Below, piece by piece: positions 16,062 through 23,821 of a stretch of DNA of 64,000 nt. The number at the start of each line of letters is the position of its first letter. Positions within the stretch are counted from its first letter, which is position 1. The stretch comes from Verrucomicrobiota bacterium. GTDB lineage: Bacteria > Verrucomicrobiota > Verrucomicrobiia > CAIQCK01. Where the stretch lies: contig JACRJX010000008.1 of NCBI GenBank assembly GCA_016235595.1, forward strand, positions 417,092 to 481,091, written 5' to 3'. Position numbers and translations under genes: made by a program. The notes below the pieces were generated by a model, which was given only the letters and a program-made list of their open reading frames with translations, searched no databases and was not told where the DNA came from.

Positions 16062-17561
16062 TCAAGCCGCAATCTTCCGCAGCCTAGTTTCGGATTGAGA
16101 CGTGGAAGTTGCCATTTTCGCCCTGCCCTTGGCCCATTGTCTCAGGCCGTTGATCTGTTCGCTCATCAGTTTCGACAACGGCACGAAGTCATTGAGCACC
16201 TGGGCAATCGTCAGGTCTGTGGGTTCACGATCATCTGCAAATGCCTGATACAGCGCATCCACGAATACGCCTTCGATCTCGGAGCCGGTCAGACCAGCAG
16301 TGGCCTTCGCCAGTTGCACCAGATCGAACTCTTCAGGCTTGCGGCCGTATTTGATGATCTGAATGCTCCAGATGGCTTCGCGCTCTTCCTGATTGGGCAG
16401 GTCGCAGAAGAACAGGTCATCCCACCGGCCTTTACGCAAGAACTCCGGCGGCAACTGCGACACATCATTGGCCGTGGCGACGATGAACACAGGTTTGGTC
16501 TTTTCCTGCATCCACGAGATGAACGATCCGAAGACACGGGATGATGTTCCGCCGTCAGTCATCCCGGAGCTTTTGCTGCCGTTGAACGATTTCTCCAACT
16601 CGTCAATCCAGAGACAACAGGGTGCAATGGCTTCCGCAGTTTGGATCACCGACCGGAGATTGCTTTCACTCTGACCGAGCAGGCCACCGAAGATCCGTCC
16701 AGCATCGAGCTTGAGCAGTGGCAGCCCGAACACCTTGGCCGTGGCCTTGGCAGTGAGGGATTTACCAGTGCCGGGGATTCCGATGATGAGCAGCCCTCTC
16801 ATCACCGGTAGGCCATACTTCTTGGCTTTATCCGAGAACCCTTCCTTGCGTTGGATCAGCCAGTCCTTCAGCACGTCCAGACCACCGATGGAATCCAACG
16901 ACTCCTTGGTGTTCACGATCTCCAATAAGCCGTTCTTTTTGATCGTCAGAGCTTTCTCTCTGGCAACAACGGCCGGATCGAGCTTGCCGGTTTCAACAAC
17001 CGACAAGGCAAACGCATTCTCTGCCTCCTGCGTGGTCAACCCGGTGGCTGCGTCAATCAGACAAGCCCGGTCCCTGTTCTCCAACTTCTTGAGTTTGGCG
17101 GACTGGACGATCCCTTCCAGAACGTGATGAATCTCCTCACGTCCTGGCAGTGCGAACTCCACCACGGTCATTTCACGTTCAAGTTCCGCTGGAAGCTTCA
17201 ACCGGCAGGCGAGCACGCACAGCGTTACGCCTTTGGTTTTAGCTGAGAGCAGTTCGTCTTTGAATGTCCTCACGGTCACTGGATTGGCTTCCTCGAAGAA
17301 CAGGTGGTAGTCCCTCAAGAGCACGATGCTGTTCTCAGGCAGCCCGGATATGGCCGCCAGGGTATCCACGGCGTCATGGCAGTCGGTGACGTTTCCTGTA
17401 GCCGTATCCACCATGCCGTCCGTGATGCTCCAGGCATACAGCTTGTGCTTCAGCTCTTCGGCGACGGCCTTCAGTTCGGCTTCAACCCGGGCTTCCTCAT
17501 GCGAAACGATGTAGAGGCCCGGATACCCTGCCCGGATATAACGCTTCAGTTGTTCTTTCAT
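16062..17561 (-). CDS. Ycf46-like AAA+ ATPase
   Basis: 499 aa. The N-terminal ~200 residues (LKRYIRAGYPGLYIVSHEEA, later NSIVLLRDYHLFF) match the domain that precedes the ATPase in Ycf46 of cyanobacteria and plastids. The AAA+ module has Walker A GIPGTGKSL (261-269), Walker B CLWIDELEK (Asp319-Glu321), sensor 1 VIVATANDV-like FIVATANDVSQLP and the arginine-finger region RKGRWDDLFF. Function in the source family is poorly known. Last gene of the leftward cluster, 24 bp after the 78-aa gene. Association with DUF2997- and DUF1257-like genes repeats the cyanobacterial Ycf46/Ycf35 neighbourhood. Confidence 0.85.
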   Translation of the reverse strand: MKEQLKRYIRAGYPGLYIVSHEEARVEAELKAVAEELKHKLYAWSITDGMVDTATGNVTDCHDAVDTLAAISGLPENSIVLLRDYHLFFEEANPVTVRTFKDELLSAKTKGVTLCVLACRLKLPAELEREMTVVEFALPGREEIHHVLEGIVQSAKLKKLENRDRACLIDAATGLTTQEAENAFALSVVETGKLDPAVVAREKALTIKKNGLLEIVNTKESLDSIGGLDVLKDWLIQRKEGFSDKAKKYGLPVMRGLLIIGIPGTGKSLTAKATAKVFGLPLLKLDAGRIFGGLLGQSESNLRSVIQTAEAIAPCCLWIDELEKSFNGSKSSGMTDGGTSSRVFGSFISWMQEKTKPVFIVATANDVSQLPPEFLRKGRWDDLFFCDLPNQEEREAIWSIQIIKYGRKPEEFDLVQLAKATAGLTGSEIEGVFVDALYQAFADDREPTDLTIAQVLNDFVPLSKLMSEQINGLRQWAKGRAKMATSTSQSETRLRKIAA

Positions 17562-17585
17562 AGTTTACGATGATTCTCCTGTGGT

Positions 17586-17822
17586 TTACGGCTTGATGAG
17601 GTTTTCCAGTTCCCAATCGAGGCAGGTTTGGCGTGAAGGCGATGAGAACAACACCGTCCTCACCCGGTCCTTCACTTCCCATTCCTGCTTACGCTGGTTG
17701 AACTGGATGGATGTAGCCCGGAAGATTCTTAACCGGCCCAGAACCCGAAGGTCGAAGCACTCGGTGTAGATTCCCCAGACCGTTCCCGATGGATGGAAGT
17801 TTAAGACGGACTTGGTCTTCAT
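17586..17822 (-). CDS. Small hypothetical protein between the Ycf46-like and DUF2997-like genes
   Basis: 78 aa, start ATG at 17822 preceded by GGAGGTAGGAG. Sequence features are a beta-rich pattern (SVLNFHPSGTVWGIYTECF, later IQFNQRKQEWEVKDRV) and no known motif. The start overlaps the stop of the DUF2997-like gene (ATGA at 17819-17822), and the ATPase begins 24 bp downstream. A longer frame continues upstream inside the neighbour but lacks its own ribosome binding site. Conserved-cluster membership suggests it serves the same complex, but I do not recognise the family. Confidence 0.7.
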   Translation of the reverse strand: MKTKSVLNFHPSGTVWGIYTECFDLRVLGRLRIFRATSIQFNQRKQEWEVKDRVRTVLFSSPSRQTCLDWELENLIKP

Positions 17823-18010
17823 GCTCCTACCTCCTGTTGATTGCTGGTTGCGACTTGGCTGTATTCGGGCTTCTTCACCCGATGCCAGACAGCTCCCAAG
17901 GCTTCCTCGATGTAGCGAGTCGCCTTTTCGCAACTGCTGCCCTTGAAGCCCACGCCCTCGATCAGAATTTCTCCCTTGGGGCCGATGATGATGACAATAG
18001 ATCGGTTCAT
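17819..18010 (-). CDS. DUF2997-like small protein
   Basis: 63 aa. The compact sequence beginning MNRSIVIIIGPKGEILIEGV, then GSSCEKATRYIEEALG, is the DUF2997 pattern (beta-hairpin, then Cys and a helix with E-x-ALG). Its ATG overlaps the TAA of the DUF1257-like gene (TAATG at 18008-18012), so translation is coupled. In cyanobacteria DUF2997 genes sit beside ycf35 (DUF1257) and ycf46-type ATPases, exactly as here. Molecular role unknown. Confidence 0.75.
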   Translation of the reverse strand: MNRSIVIIIGPKGEILIEGVGFKGSSCEKATRYIEEALGAVWHRVKKPEYSQVATSNQQEVGA

Positions 18011-18387
18011 TAGCATCCCTGGATAACGAGCTTGATGGAGCCGTCCTGTTGGTTCTGACGTTTCACCAGATGGCCTTTCTTCCTGGCTTCCCGGATGGCC
18101 TTGTGGACCGCGTAGAGTTGGATCAACTTGCAGTAATCCTTGCCGACTTCCTTCTCGACATGCCCATCCCACCAATCGGTTGAGAGGGCGAAGCTCCCGT
18201 CCTTCTGCTGGTTGAGGGCAACGTCATACGGGCCTTTGAGCTTGATGACGTGATCGGCCTGAACTTCCGTGCCGCCAAACCCTCTGGCCTTGGCGTTTTG
18301 CAGGACTGTGAGGCCCAGCTCCTGACATGTGGACTTCAGGGCTTCGATGTCCTTTATCTGCGTTTTGATGGTCACGAAGTGACTCAT
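18010..18387 (-). CDS. DUF1257 (Ycf35-like) protein
   Basis: 125 aa. It begins MSHFVTIKTQIKDIEALKST, continues with the helix CQELGLTVLQNA, and later has YDVALNQQKDGSFALSTDWW with a helix ending CKLIQLYAVHKA, the signature order of DUF1257/Ycf35 proteins. Strong ribosome binding site CGAAAGGA sits before the ATG. Part of the Ycf46-like / DUF2997 / DUF1257 group. Plastid and cyanobacterial homologues have no established biochemical function; here the neighbours are replication-type genes. Confidence 0.82.
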   Translation of the reverse strand: MSHFVTIKTQIKDIEALKSTCQELGLTVLQNAKARGFGGTEVQADHVIKLKGPYDVALNQQKDGSFALSTDWWDGHVEKEVGKDYCKLIQLYAVHKAIREARKKGHLVKRQNQQDGSIKLVIQGC

Positions 18388-18424
18388 GGTTATTCCTTTC
18401 GTTGTGGTTGATGTGGAAATGGGT

Positions 18425-18468
18425 AGGGAGCCGCACCTCAGGTTCTATCCCGTTCGATGCGGCTCCCT
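18425..18468 (-). terminator. Intergenic hairpin 1 (11-bp perfect stem)
   Basis: AGGGAGCCGCA (18425-18435) pairs with TGCGGCTCCCT (18458-18468) across a 22-nt loop. On the minus strand it follows the DUF3150-like gene and precedes the ribosome binding site of the DUF1257-like gene. There is no good T-run, so it could be a weak terminator or an mRNA-processing/stability hairpin. One of at least nine similar hairpins in this cluster. Confidence 0.55.
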
Positions 18469-18491
18469 GTCTGTCTGGCGTGAGTTGTTGC

Positions 18492-19508
18492 TCAGGCCGC
18501 GAGATGAAGCCTTCGGCGACCAAGCTCGCCGAACCGTTGCACAAGTTCAGTAGCGTCCTGTGTGGCCAAGATGCGGGCCGTGTTCCTGAGTTGGGCGATG
18601 CCTTGGGTCAGTTGCTTGTGGGCCGTGGCATCATCCCGGTATTCCTGGGCCGTCTTGGAGAGGAGTTCTTTGCGAACGTTCTCCAACTGTTCTTCCATCT
18701 CGGAATCGTTGGCGAAGTTGAGCGACTTGAACTGCTCGATGAACTTCACCAGCCGGTTGAGCGTCTTCTGATGCACGCCTTCGGTTTTGCCGGAGCCGAT
18801 GCTCTGGATGATCTCGTCACAGAGCTGGGCTGTTTGTTCCCGCAATGAAGCGATGCTCTCGGCGACGAACCTCTCGGTATCATGCCGGATCTTCACGGCG
18901 GCTTCCGAAGCAGCTTTGTCACGAGCTTTGATAACGGCTCGCTGGTCAGCCAGGTTGAGCACTTCCAGCGACACCTTCTTCGGCACCGTGATCTGGAACA
19001 GTTGCGTGTCGAAGCTGAAGAACCTGCTCATGTTGTCGGGATCGGGAAATGACGCTTCGATGGTGGCCAGCAGCCGTTCCGGGTCCTTCACCAGCTTGTC
19101 GGCCATCTGACGCCACTCCTGGGCCGCATCCCGACGGAGCTTGGCGTAACGCTGGAGGAAGTGGTTCTTGGCATCCCAGAACTCAAGTTCCATGTCCTTG
19201 AGCTTCTGGGTGACCTCCTCCAGTTTCGGATTCGGCAGGAAATGGCCAACACCGCTCAAAAACGGAAACGTGTTGGCCTCGATCAGAGCGTGGGCACGGC
19301 CTTCGATGAGCGAGAGGTCTGCCATCGCATCCTTCGGCAACAATCGCTTGTGACCCATGCTGATGAGCCTGTCGGACACATCATCGGGATTGAGACCGAC
19401 ATCTTCAGGGCGGAGCTTCTTGCAGCCCCGCCAGTAGCGGACGGAGACGTTGATGAGAACGCCTTCGCGGGTAAGAACGTCGAGCAATTGATTCGAACCG
19501 TTATTCAT
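18492..19508 (-). CDS. DUF3150-like protein
   Basis: 338 aa, ATG at 19508 with GAGGAA upstream. The start, LTREGVLINVSVRYWRGCKK, then DRLISMGHKRLLPKDAMADL and LIEANTFPFLSGVGHFLP, follows the DUF3150 family seen in plasmids, phages and bacterial accessory clusters. The second half is strongly helical with long charged repeats (coiled-coil likely, about residues 190-320). No enzymatic motif is visible. In related clusters DUF3150 accompanies AAA+ ATPases, and here it lies upstream of the DUF1257/DUF2997/Ycf46-like genes, suggesting it belongs to that complex. Confidence 0.55.
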   Translation of the reverse strand: MNNGSNQLLDVLTREGVLINVSVRYWRGCKKLRPEDVGLNPDDVSDRLISMGHKRLLPKDAMADLSLIEGRAHALIEANTFPFLSGVGHFLPNPKLEEVTQKLKDMELEFWDAKNHFLQRYAKLRRDAAQEWRQMADKLVKDPERLLATIEASFPDPDNMSRFFSFDTQLFQITVPKKVSLEVLNLADQRAVIKARDKAASEAAVKIRHDTERFVAESIASLREQTAQLCDEIIQSIGSGKTEGVHQKTLNRLVKFIEQFKSLNFANDSEMEEQLENVRKELLSKTAQEYRDDATAHKQLTQGIAQLRNTARILATQDATELVQRFGELGRRRLHLAA

Positions 19509-19535
19509 GTGGTGTATTCCTCTTGAAACGAATCG

Positions 19536-19561
19536 GGGCTGCCCCGGTGAAGGAGCAGCCC
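19536..19561 (-). terminator. Intergenic hairpin 2
   Basis: GGGCTGC (19536-19542) pairs with GCAGCCC (19555-19561), with a further G-T pair outside. It lies after the clamp gene and just before the ribosome binding site of the DUF3150-like gene on the minus strand. Confidence 0.5.
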
Positions 19562-19589
19562 TGACTCATTATGATGGGTTGCGGCGAGG

Positions 19590-19808
19590 CTACAGTTGGA
19601 TCTTCTGCAACGACTTGATCGTGCTCTTCACCGAGTCGATCTCCTTGTCTGCGACCTTCCGTTCCTTCTGGGCCAGCTTGAGGCTGTCTTCCACGTCGTT
19701 GAGGCCACGGATTGCTTCACGCAGGGCATCCTTGACCGCATCGACCTGCTGAATGGCCTTGGTCAAAGCCGATCCATTCTCCGATGTCTTGGTTTCGCTC
19801 TTGGGCAT
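19590..19808 (-). CDS. Possible internal in-frame product: 72-aa helical protein
   Basis: ATG 19808 (Met426 of the clamp fusion) is preceded by CCGAAAGGAAAACCATC, the same strong ribosome-binding-site type that starts other genes in this cluster. The product begins MPKSETKTSENGS and continues as a charged coiled-coil-like helix (VDAVKDALREAIRGLNDVED). It may be translated separately as well as being the clamp tail, or it may be a formerly separate gene joined to the clamp by loss of a stop. No independent evidence of expression. Confidence 0.45.
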   Translation of the reverse strand: MPKSETKTSENGSALTKAIQQVDAVKDALREAIRGLNDVEDSLKLAQKERKVADKEIDSVKSTIKSLQKIQL

Positions 19809-21083
19809 GATGGTTTTCCTTTCGGTGGTTGTTGGGGTTGAGGGTTGAGGTTGAGGTTGAGGTTGAACGGCCGGTGGTTTTGGTTCACTGGCTGGATTGG
19901 TAGTGGGCGGCGGGTCGGTTGTGGGCGGCTTCGCCTGAGCTTGTGCCGGAGGAGTGCCTTCCACGTTGACAGGCATGACGATCATCTGCCTGCCCTGATT
20001 ACGGAATCGCATGGCAGAGAGACTGTCCTGTGCTTCGAACTGGGTCAGACCGAACTCCATCGCTTGAAACAAGTAGGTCCGGTTGAGATGGATCGTGACG
20101 GGCTTGCCTTCGATCTTCACCGAAGGCACCGGAATCACCGTCCAATCGTCCTTGTGGTCCTTGCGGGCCTTCAGCTCCAGGTTGTTGCCCTTCACTGACA
20201 GGCCGATGGGCTGGTTGACGTGATCGAATCCCGGCATCCTGGGAGCGACCTGTTTGATGAGCTGCACCGCTTCAGGACCAAACTCGACCTTCAGAACCAT
20301 GTCCTGCTGGTTGGGAACGACGTTTCTCCAACGGGGGAATTCTCCCTCGGTCATCTTGACGGTGAAATCCCAGTGGTCGGACTGGAACCGGATGTCGATG
20401 CGTTTCTCCTTCGATCCCATCACACCCAGCGTCCAATCACCGTCTTGCGTGAATCCCGGCCAGTTGAGGAACTTCGTGTTGGGGATGATGAGAGACTGCT
20501 TCAGCGGCAGGCTGAACGAGTTGGCCGCGAACAGATGACGGCCATCGGTGCCCACGACGTAGTTGAGCTTCTTGTCCGACACGTCAATGAACGCGCCGTT
20601 AATGACGTAGCGGGTTGGATCATGACTGGAGCATTGCATGGCTTGAAGCAGCGCATCGCGCATCCCGTTGGGCAGGAGGAGGGTTTCTCCCAAGGTCTCC
20701 GGTGCCGTGGGCCATTCCGACGACTTGAACGACTCGACCTTCTGCTGCATCGGAGTCGAACCGATGCCGTAGCGAATTACAGCCTGATTGGCCGTGGCTT
20801 GCTCGACGCCAATGCTCTCGCTGCCGGAGCTGTTCTTGATGACCGCCACCAGTTCCTTGAACGGAACGATGACAGTCAGCGGTTTAGATTCCTGGGGTTT
20901 CTCCAGCCTGAAGGTGGCAAAGCTGTCCAGATCGGTTGTTTGCAGGGTCACTTGCCCGGCCTTGTCCCTGGCTATCTTCACAGATTGGACGATGGGCAAT
21001 GAGTGAGTCCTGCTCACCACCTTGCCAAGTCCGGTAAGGGCCGCTTTGACTTCAGTGAGCGGCAATGTGATTTCGTTGTTCAT
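19590..21083 (-). CDS. DnaN-like DNA polymerase III beta sliding clamp with a C-terminal extension
   Basis: 497 aa from ATG 21083 (CACAGGAGAACTAC upstream); the frame is open further upstream but without a ribosome binding site. Residues 1-375 show the three-domain clamp pattern: an early LPIVQSVKIARDKAG segment, the diagnostic YVVGTDGRHLFAAN (near 160), EGEFPRWRNVVP, and an end MIVMPVNVE that corresponds to the M-P-x-R/N terminus of DnaN. A Pro/Gln/Thr-rich linker (about 378-424) leads into a 72-residue helical tail. A separate clamp on an element beside its own ligase and nuclease suggests autonomous DNA replication or repair. Confidence 0.85.
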   Translation of the reverse strand: MNNEITLPLTEVKAALTGLGKVVSRTHSLPIVQSVKIARDKAGQVTLQTTDLDSFATFRLEKPQESKPLTVIVPFKELVAVIKNSSGSESIGVEQATANQAVIRYGIGSTPMQQKVESFKSSEWPTAPETLGETLLLPNGMRDALLQAMQCSSHDPTRYVINGAFIDVSDKKLNYVVGTDGRHLFAANSFSLPLKQSLIIPNTKFLNWPGFTQDGDWTLGVMGSKEKRIDIRFQSDHWDFTVKMTEGEFPRWRNVVPNQQDMVLKVEFGPEAVQLIKQVAPRMPGFDHVNQPIGLSVKGNNLELKARKDHKDDWTVIPVPSVKIEGKPVTIHLNRTYLFQAMEFGLTQFEAQDSLSAMRFRNQGRQMIVMPVNVEGTPPAQAQAKPPTTDPPPTTNPASEPKPPAVQPQPQPQPSTPTTTERKTIMPKSETKTSENGSALTKAIQQVDAVKDALREAIRGLNDVEDSLKLAQKERKVADKEIDSVKSTIKSLQKIQL

Positions 21084-21106
21084 GTAGTTCTCCTGTGGAA
21101 ATGAAA

Positions 21107-21138
21107 AGCCGGACACACCGTTGAAGGCATGTCCGGCT
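21107..21138 (-). terminator. Intergenic hairpin 3
   Basis: AGCCGGACA (21107-21115) pairs perfectly with TGTCCGGCT (21130-21138), loop 14 nt. On the minus strand the stem is followed by TTTCATTTCC and then the ribosome binding site of the clamp gene, so it could act as a weak intrinsic terminator after the 64-aa gene. Confidence 0.55.
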
Positions 21139-21168
21139 CTCCGATTGTTGATCTTGTTGGTTTGGGGT

Positions 21169-21363
21169 TTAGAGGATGGTTTTGCCGACGCAGGGCAGAC
21201 TGTGGATCTGATTGCGGATGAATTGCCGCAGGTTGGCTTCGCACTTGATGTAGAACTCGCCACCAACCCGCGTGAACTTGTGGGCCCGAGACTTGGCTGC
21301 ATCCAGTGCGAACTTCCTGACCTGGTTCCTGTTAATGAGCGGGGTCTTGATTTCGATGGTCAT
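21169..21363 (-). CDS. Small basic hypothetical protein
   Basis: 64 aa, ATG 21363 overlapping the stop of the preceding gene (ATGA at 21360-21363) with GAGGAACTCGCC upstream. Basic N-terminal half (INRNQVRKFALDAAKSRAHK) then a beta-like segment (FTRVGGEFYIKCEANLRQF). The coupling and ribosome binding site argue that it is real. Family not recognised; nucleic-acid binding would fit the charge but is unproven. Confidence 0.65.
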   Translation of the reverse strand: MTIEIKTPLINRNQVRKFALDAAKSRAHKFTRVGGEFYIKCEANLRQFIRNQIHSLPCVGKTIL

Positions 21364-21584
21364 GGCGAGTTCCTCATGTGGATGGCCAGTTCTGCCAAGG
21401 CGGATGACAGACGGCAGACTTCACGCCGATTGAGTTTTCCAGCGATCAGCGGAATCTCTGGATATGCCTCGTCGTAAACCGACAAGAGAGCTTGTTCCTT
21501 GTGAACCAGCCGCAACTTGATTTCCGTGATGTCGCCCTGCATTGGCCTCAGTTCTTTTTCCAGCTTCCTGACGCCGGTGTTCAT
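21360..21584 (-). CDS. Small helical hypothetical protein
   Basis: 74 aa. Starts at ATG 21584, overlapping the end of the ligase gene by 4 bp, and itself overlaps the next gene by 4 bp, so it is embedded in a translationally coupled run. The sequence is two amphipathic helices (RKLEKELRPMQGDITEIKLR, RREVCRLSSALAELAIHM) and is probably a small coiled coil. No family recognised. Confidence 0.65.
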   Translation of the reverse strand: MNTGVRKLEKELRPMQGDITEIKLRLVHKEQALLSVYDEAYPEIPLIAGKLNRREVCRLSSALAELAIHMRNSP

Positions 21585-22753
21585 GGCTTTCTCGCAGTTA
21601 CACCGGCAGACAGACTCCGCTGGTATGCTTCGTCATCTTCGTCACCAACCGATTTGTATTTCAACTGGTCCACCGTGCATTCGGCCGGGTCAATGTCGTC
21701 ACGCTCTCCCAGATACACCGGCTGATAGATGCAGCCGCTCTCCCTGTAGGCATACAAGTAGCGACATTCTACGATGGCTCCCACTTGCGGGATCTGCTTG
21801 TTGGCGGGGATGGTGACGTTGCCAGAATTGAACAGCATCGAGCCGCTGTAGAGCTGCAACATCACACTTCGCTTGTCGTTGATCCTGCCAACGATGAATG
21901 AGGCCGTGGCGTAGAACTTGTATTTGAGCTGGGGACCACCGCTGTTGGGGCGGCCTGCCGTGTAGGGAGCATCAAGTCGCTTGAATACGATGCCTTCCTT
22001 GTTTTTTCGACGCAGACGCTCAAACAGTGCTCTCTTCTGCTGCGGCTTGAACGCTGTCTCAGCGAGTTCAATGTGAGGATGCTGGGCAGAGGCCAGCAGG
22101 TTCATCAACTCCAAGTAACGCTCGCAGTAAGGCCGATTGCGGATGTCCTTGCCATTGACCATGAGGAGGTCGAAAGCAAACAGCACATCGGCTACAGCCT
22201 CGTCATCCATGATGAAGACACCGGGGATGTTTCGAACCTCGTGAAGCACAACTGAAGGCAACCCGATGATGAGACCTTTTTTGTTGATGCCGTGACAGGC
22301 CACTTCCTGCTTCTGGACCAGCACATGTCGCCCATCGTATTTCTCCTGGGCACAGTGCGTGGTGTTGTTGATGAACTGCTCCACGTCAGCTTCCTCTATG
22401 GGATTGAGCAACTGTGGCTGGATGCCCGACACCTGCTGGGCCTTGTCGCTGTGTTGATACGGCGTTCCGTTGGGGCCGGGCGTGTAGCCCTTGGCCATCT
22501 TCTCCTTCACCAGCTTGTCGAATATCTTCTTGGCCGTGGCATAATCCACCGGGCTGGAAGTCTTCGTGCCGGTTTGGAGGGTGCTGTTCCGGCGTCCGTA
22601 GGCGAAGTTGACGACGAACAAACTGCCCTTCGGCTCGATCATCGCCACATATTCCTTGTCCGACGACCCCTGCCTGAAAAACAGGTGGGCTTGATCGGAC
22701 TGTGCCGCTGAACCCGATTCAATGGCCGGGCCGCTTTGTGTCATGACTAACAT
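21581..22753 (-). CDS. ATP-dependent DNA ligase with N-terminal WGR-like domain
   Basis: 390 aa, ATG 22753 with AAAAGGAGAACATC upstream. Residues about 22-95 resemble a WGR domain (GSSDKEYVAMIEPKGSLFVV, FAYGRRNSTLQTGTKT). The nucleotidyltransferase core has motif I EKYDGRH with Lys about 140, motif III FAFDLLMVNG, motif IV EGIVFKR and motif V LKYKF, followed by an OB-like C-terminus (VGRINDKRSVMLQLYSG). It should adenylate itself and seal nicks. Most bacteria use NAD-dependent LigA, so an ATP-type ligase here points to element-specific DNA metabolism. Downstream small genes are coupled to it. Confidence 0.88.
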   Translation of the reverse strand: MLVMTQSGPAIESGSAAQSDQAHLFFRQGSSDKEYVAMIEPKGSLFVVNFAYGRRNSTLQTGTKTSSPVDYATAKKIFDKLVKEKMAKGYTPGPNGTPYQHSDKAQQVSGIQPQLLNPIEEADVEQFINNTTHCAQEKYDGRHVLVQKQEVACHGINKKGLIIGLPSVVLHEVRNIPGVFIMDDEAVADVLFAFDLLMVNGKDIRNRPYCERYLELMNLLASAQHPHIELAETAFKPQQKRALFERLRRKNKEGIVFKRLDAPYTAGRPNSGGPQLKYKFYATASFIVGRINDKRSVMLQLYSGSMLFNSGNVTIPANKQIPQVGAIVECRYLYAYRESGCIYQPVYLGERDDIDPAECTVDQLKYKSVGDEDDEAYQRSLSAGVTARKP

Positions 22754-22777
22754 ATTGATGTTCTCCTTTTTGTGAGA

Positions 22778-22834
22778 GCCGGAGCCAAGACACAGCCCCA
22801 GCGTTGTTGCTGGGAACTGTATCCGGGCTCCGGC
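22778..22834 (-). terminator. Intergenic hairpin 4, with a nested hairpin
   Basis: GCCGGAGCC (22778-22786) pairs perfectly with GGCTCCGGC (22826-22834). Inside the loop CCCAGC and GCTGGG form a second 6-bp stem around GTTGTT. It lies between the 262-aa gene with its short trailing frame and the ligase ribosome binding site. Confidence 0.5.
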
Positions 22835-22861
22835 GGGGGGTTGTTGGGGTGTGCTGTTGCG

Positions 22862-22951
22862 TCAATACTTGGCCATCCAGCACGGCTGGCCGTTGAGTGG
22901 ACTCGGCTCCAGACGGGTTTCGTCTTCGCCTTCCACGTCGTCGTCGATCAC
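22862..22951 (-). CDS. Very short reading frame ending in a PSPLNG-CWMAKY motif
   Basis: Immediately after the 262-aa gene, in another frame, the minus strand is open for about 40 codons and ends ETRLEPSPLNGQPCWMAKY at 22862. A GTG at 22951 could start it (29 aa); the frame opens about 30 bp further upstream. The ending is nearly the same as that of the 227-aa protein at 23822 (IKPSPLNGELCWMARY), so the sequence is under selection as protein. It may be a tiny gene, the frameshifted tail of the neighbour, or a tail reached by programmed frameshifting. Confidence 0.45.
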   Translation of the reverse strand: MIDDDVEGEDETRLEPSPLNGQPCWMAKY

Positions 22952-22964
22952 CAAGATCTCGACA

Positions 22965-23753
22965 TCAGGCGGGTGTTGCCTTGCTCACCTGTTTGATGAG
23001 TTGGGCAAGCTCATTGATTTGAGGCGGCAGTTGATTCTGCCCGGCGGCTTCGAGTTGTTCGAAGTTCGGGAACTCATGGATGGCTGATACAATACCATCG
23101 CCCACCATGTCTTTGAGTTTGCCGCCGAGGGCCGCGAGCATCTGATTCCAAGAGCCGATCTCCTTGACCAGAGCTTCCACAATCCGGTTGTCCCAGAACT
23201 TGCCTTCATCGCTGACCTCTTCCAGACAACCCACTTCCTTGGCTTTATCGAGAAGTGCGATGACGGCAAGATGGCAACGCAAGAAGTTGGCGACACCGCC
23301 ACAATCAGGATTGCTCGCATACTGGGTTTTACAGAACGAACTCCATTGCCAGCCGGACAGTTTGGTTTTCAATGTCCCGAACCGTGGGTGGACGATTTCA
23401 GACGGATAGTGACAGAGGCCAATGTTGGATTCTTCGCAACCGTCACCAGGCCAGGCCGTGAAGGCGATGATATGAGTCGGCACAACACTGACGGATGAGC
23501 TGCCCATCACGCCGTCAGGCATGGTGTGCGTGTCTTTGAGATGCACTGAACCTAGGGCCTGACACAACAACCAGTGCAACGGATCTTTCCGGTCGCGGAG
23601 GTTGAAGTCACACGCTTCACCCGACAAGTCCACGATGTCGCCAATCTCTTTGAAGGGCAGATCGTGCGCTGCTTGATGAAGTGCGGTGATGAGTTTACGG
23701 GCCTTGGCTTCCGTGCCTTTGGCGCGCAACGAATAATGGATGGTGAGTCCCAT
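22965..23753 (-). CDS. Hypothetical 262-aa protein of the element cluster
   Basis: Starts at ATG 23753 with TGAAAGGAGAACAAC upstream. No family recognised. The N-terminus (MGLTIHYSLRAKGTEAKARK) is beta-alpha with a helix reaching AAHDLPF; the centre has several His/Cys/Trp residues (HWLLCQALGSVH, GWQWSSFCKTQYASNP, NFLRCH) that could bind metal; the C-terminus is helical. MGLTIHYSL openings occur in hypothetical proteins of plasmid-like clusters. It is followed by the short frame at 22862 that duplicates the C-terminal motif of the neighbouring 227-aa protein. Confidence 0.7.
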   Translation of the reverse strand: MGLTIHYSLRAKGTEAKARKLITALHQAAHDLPFKEIGDIVDLSGEACDFNLRDRKDPLHWLLCQALGSVHLKDTHTMPDGVMGSSSVSVVPTHIIAFTAWPGDGCEESNIGLCHYPSEIVHPRFGTLKTKLSGWQWSSFCKTQYASNPDCGGVANFLRCHLAVIALLDKAKEVGCLEEVSDEGKFWDNRIVEALVKEIGSWNQMLAALGGKLKDMVGDGIVSAIHEFPNFEQLEAAGQNQLPPQINELAQLIKQVSKATPA

Positions 23754-23821
23754 GTTGTTCTCCTTTCAGTTTATTTGAGGTTTGAGTTGAGCACGATAAG
23801 AATCGAGTGTGCCGCTTTGAT

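Noticed and set aside
19590..21083. Host dnaN replication locus
   Set aside because: No dnaA, recF or gyrB nearby. The neighbours are element genes, and the protein has an atypical C-terminal extension.
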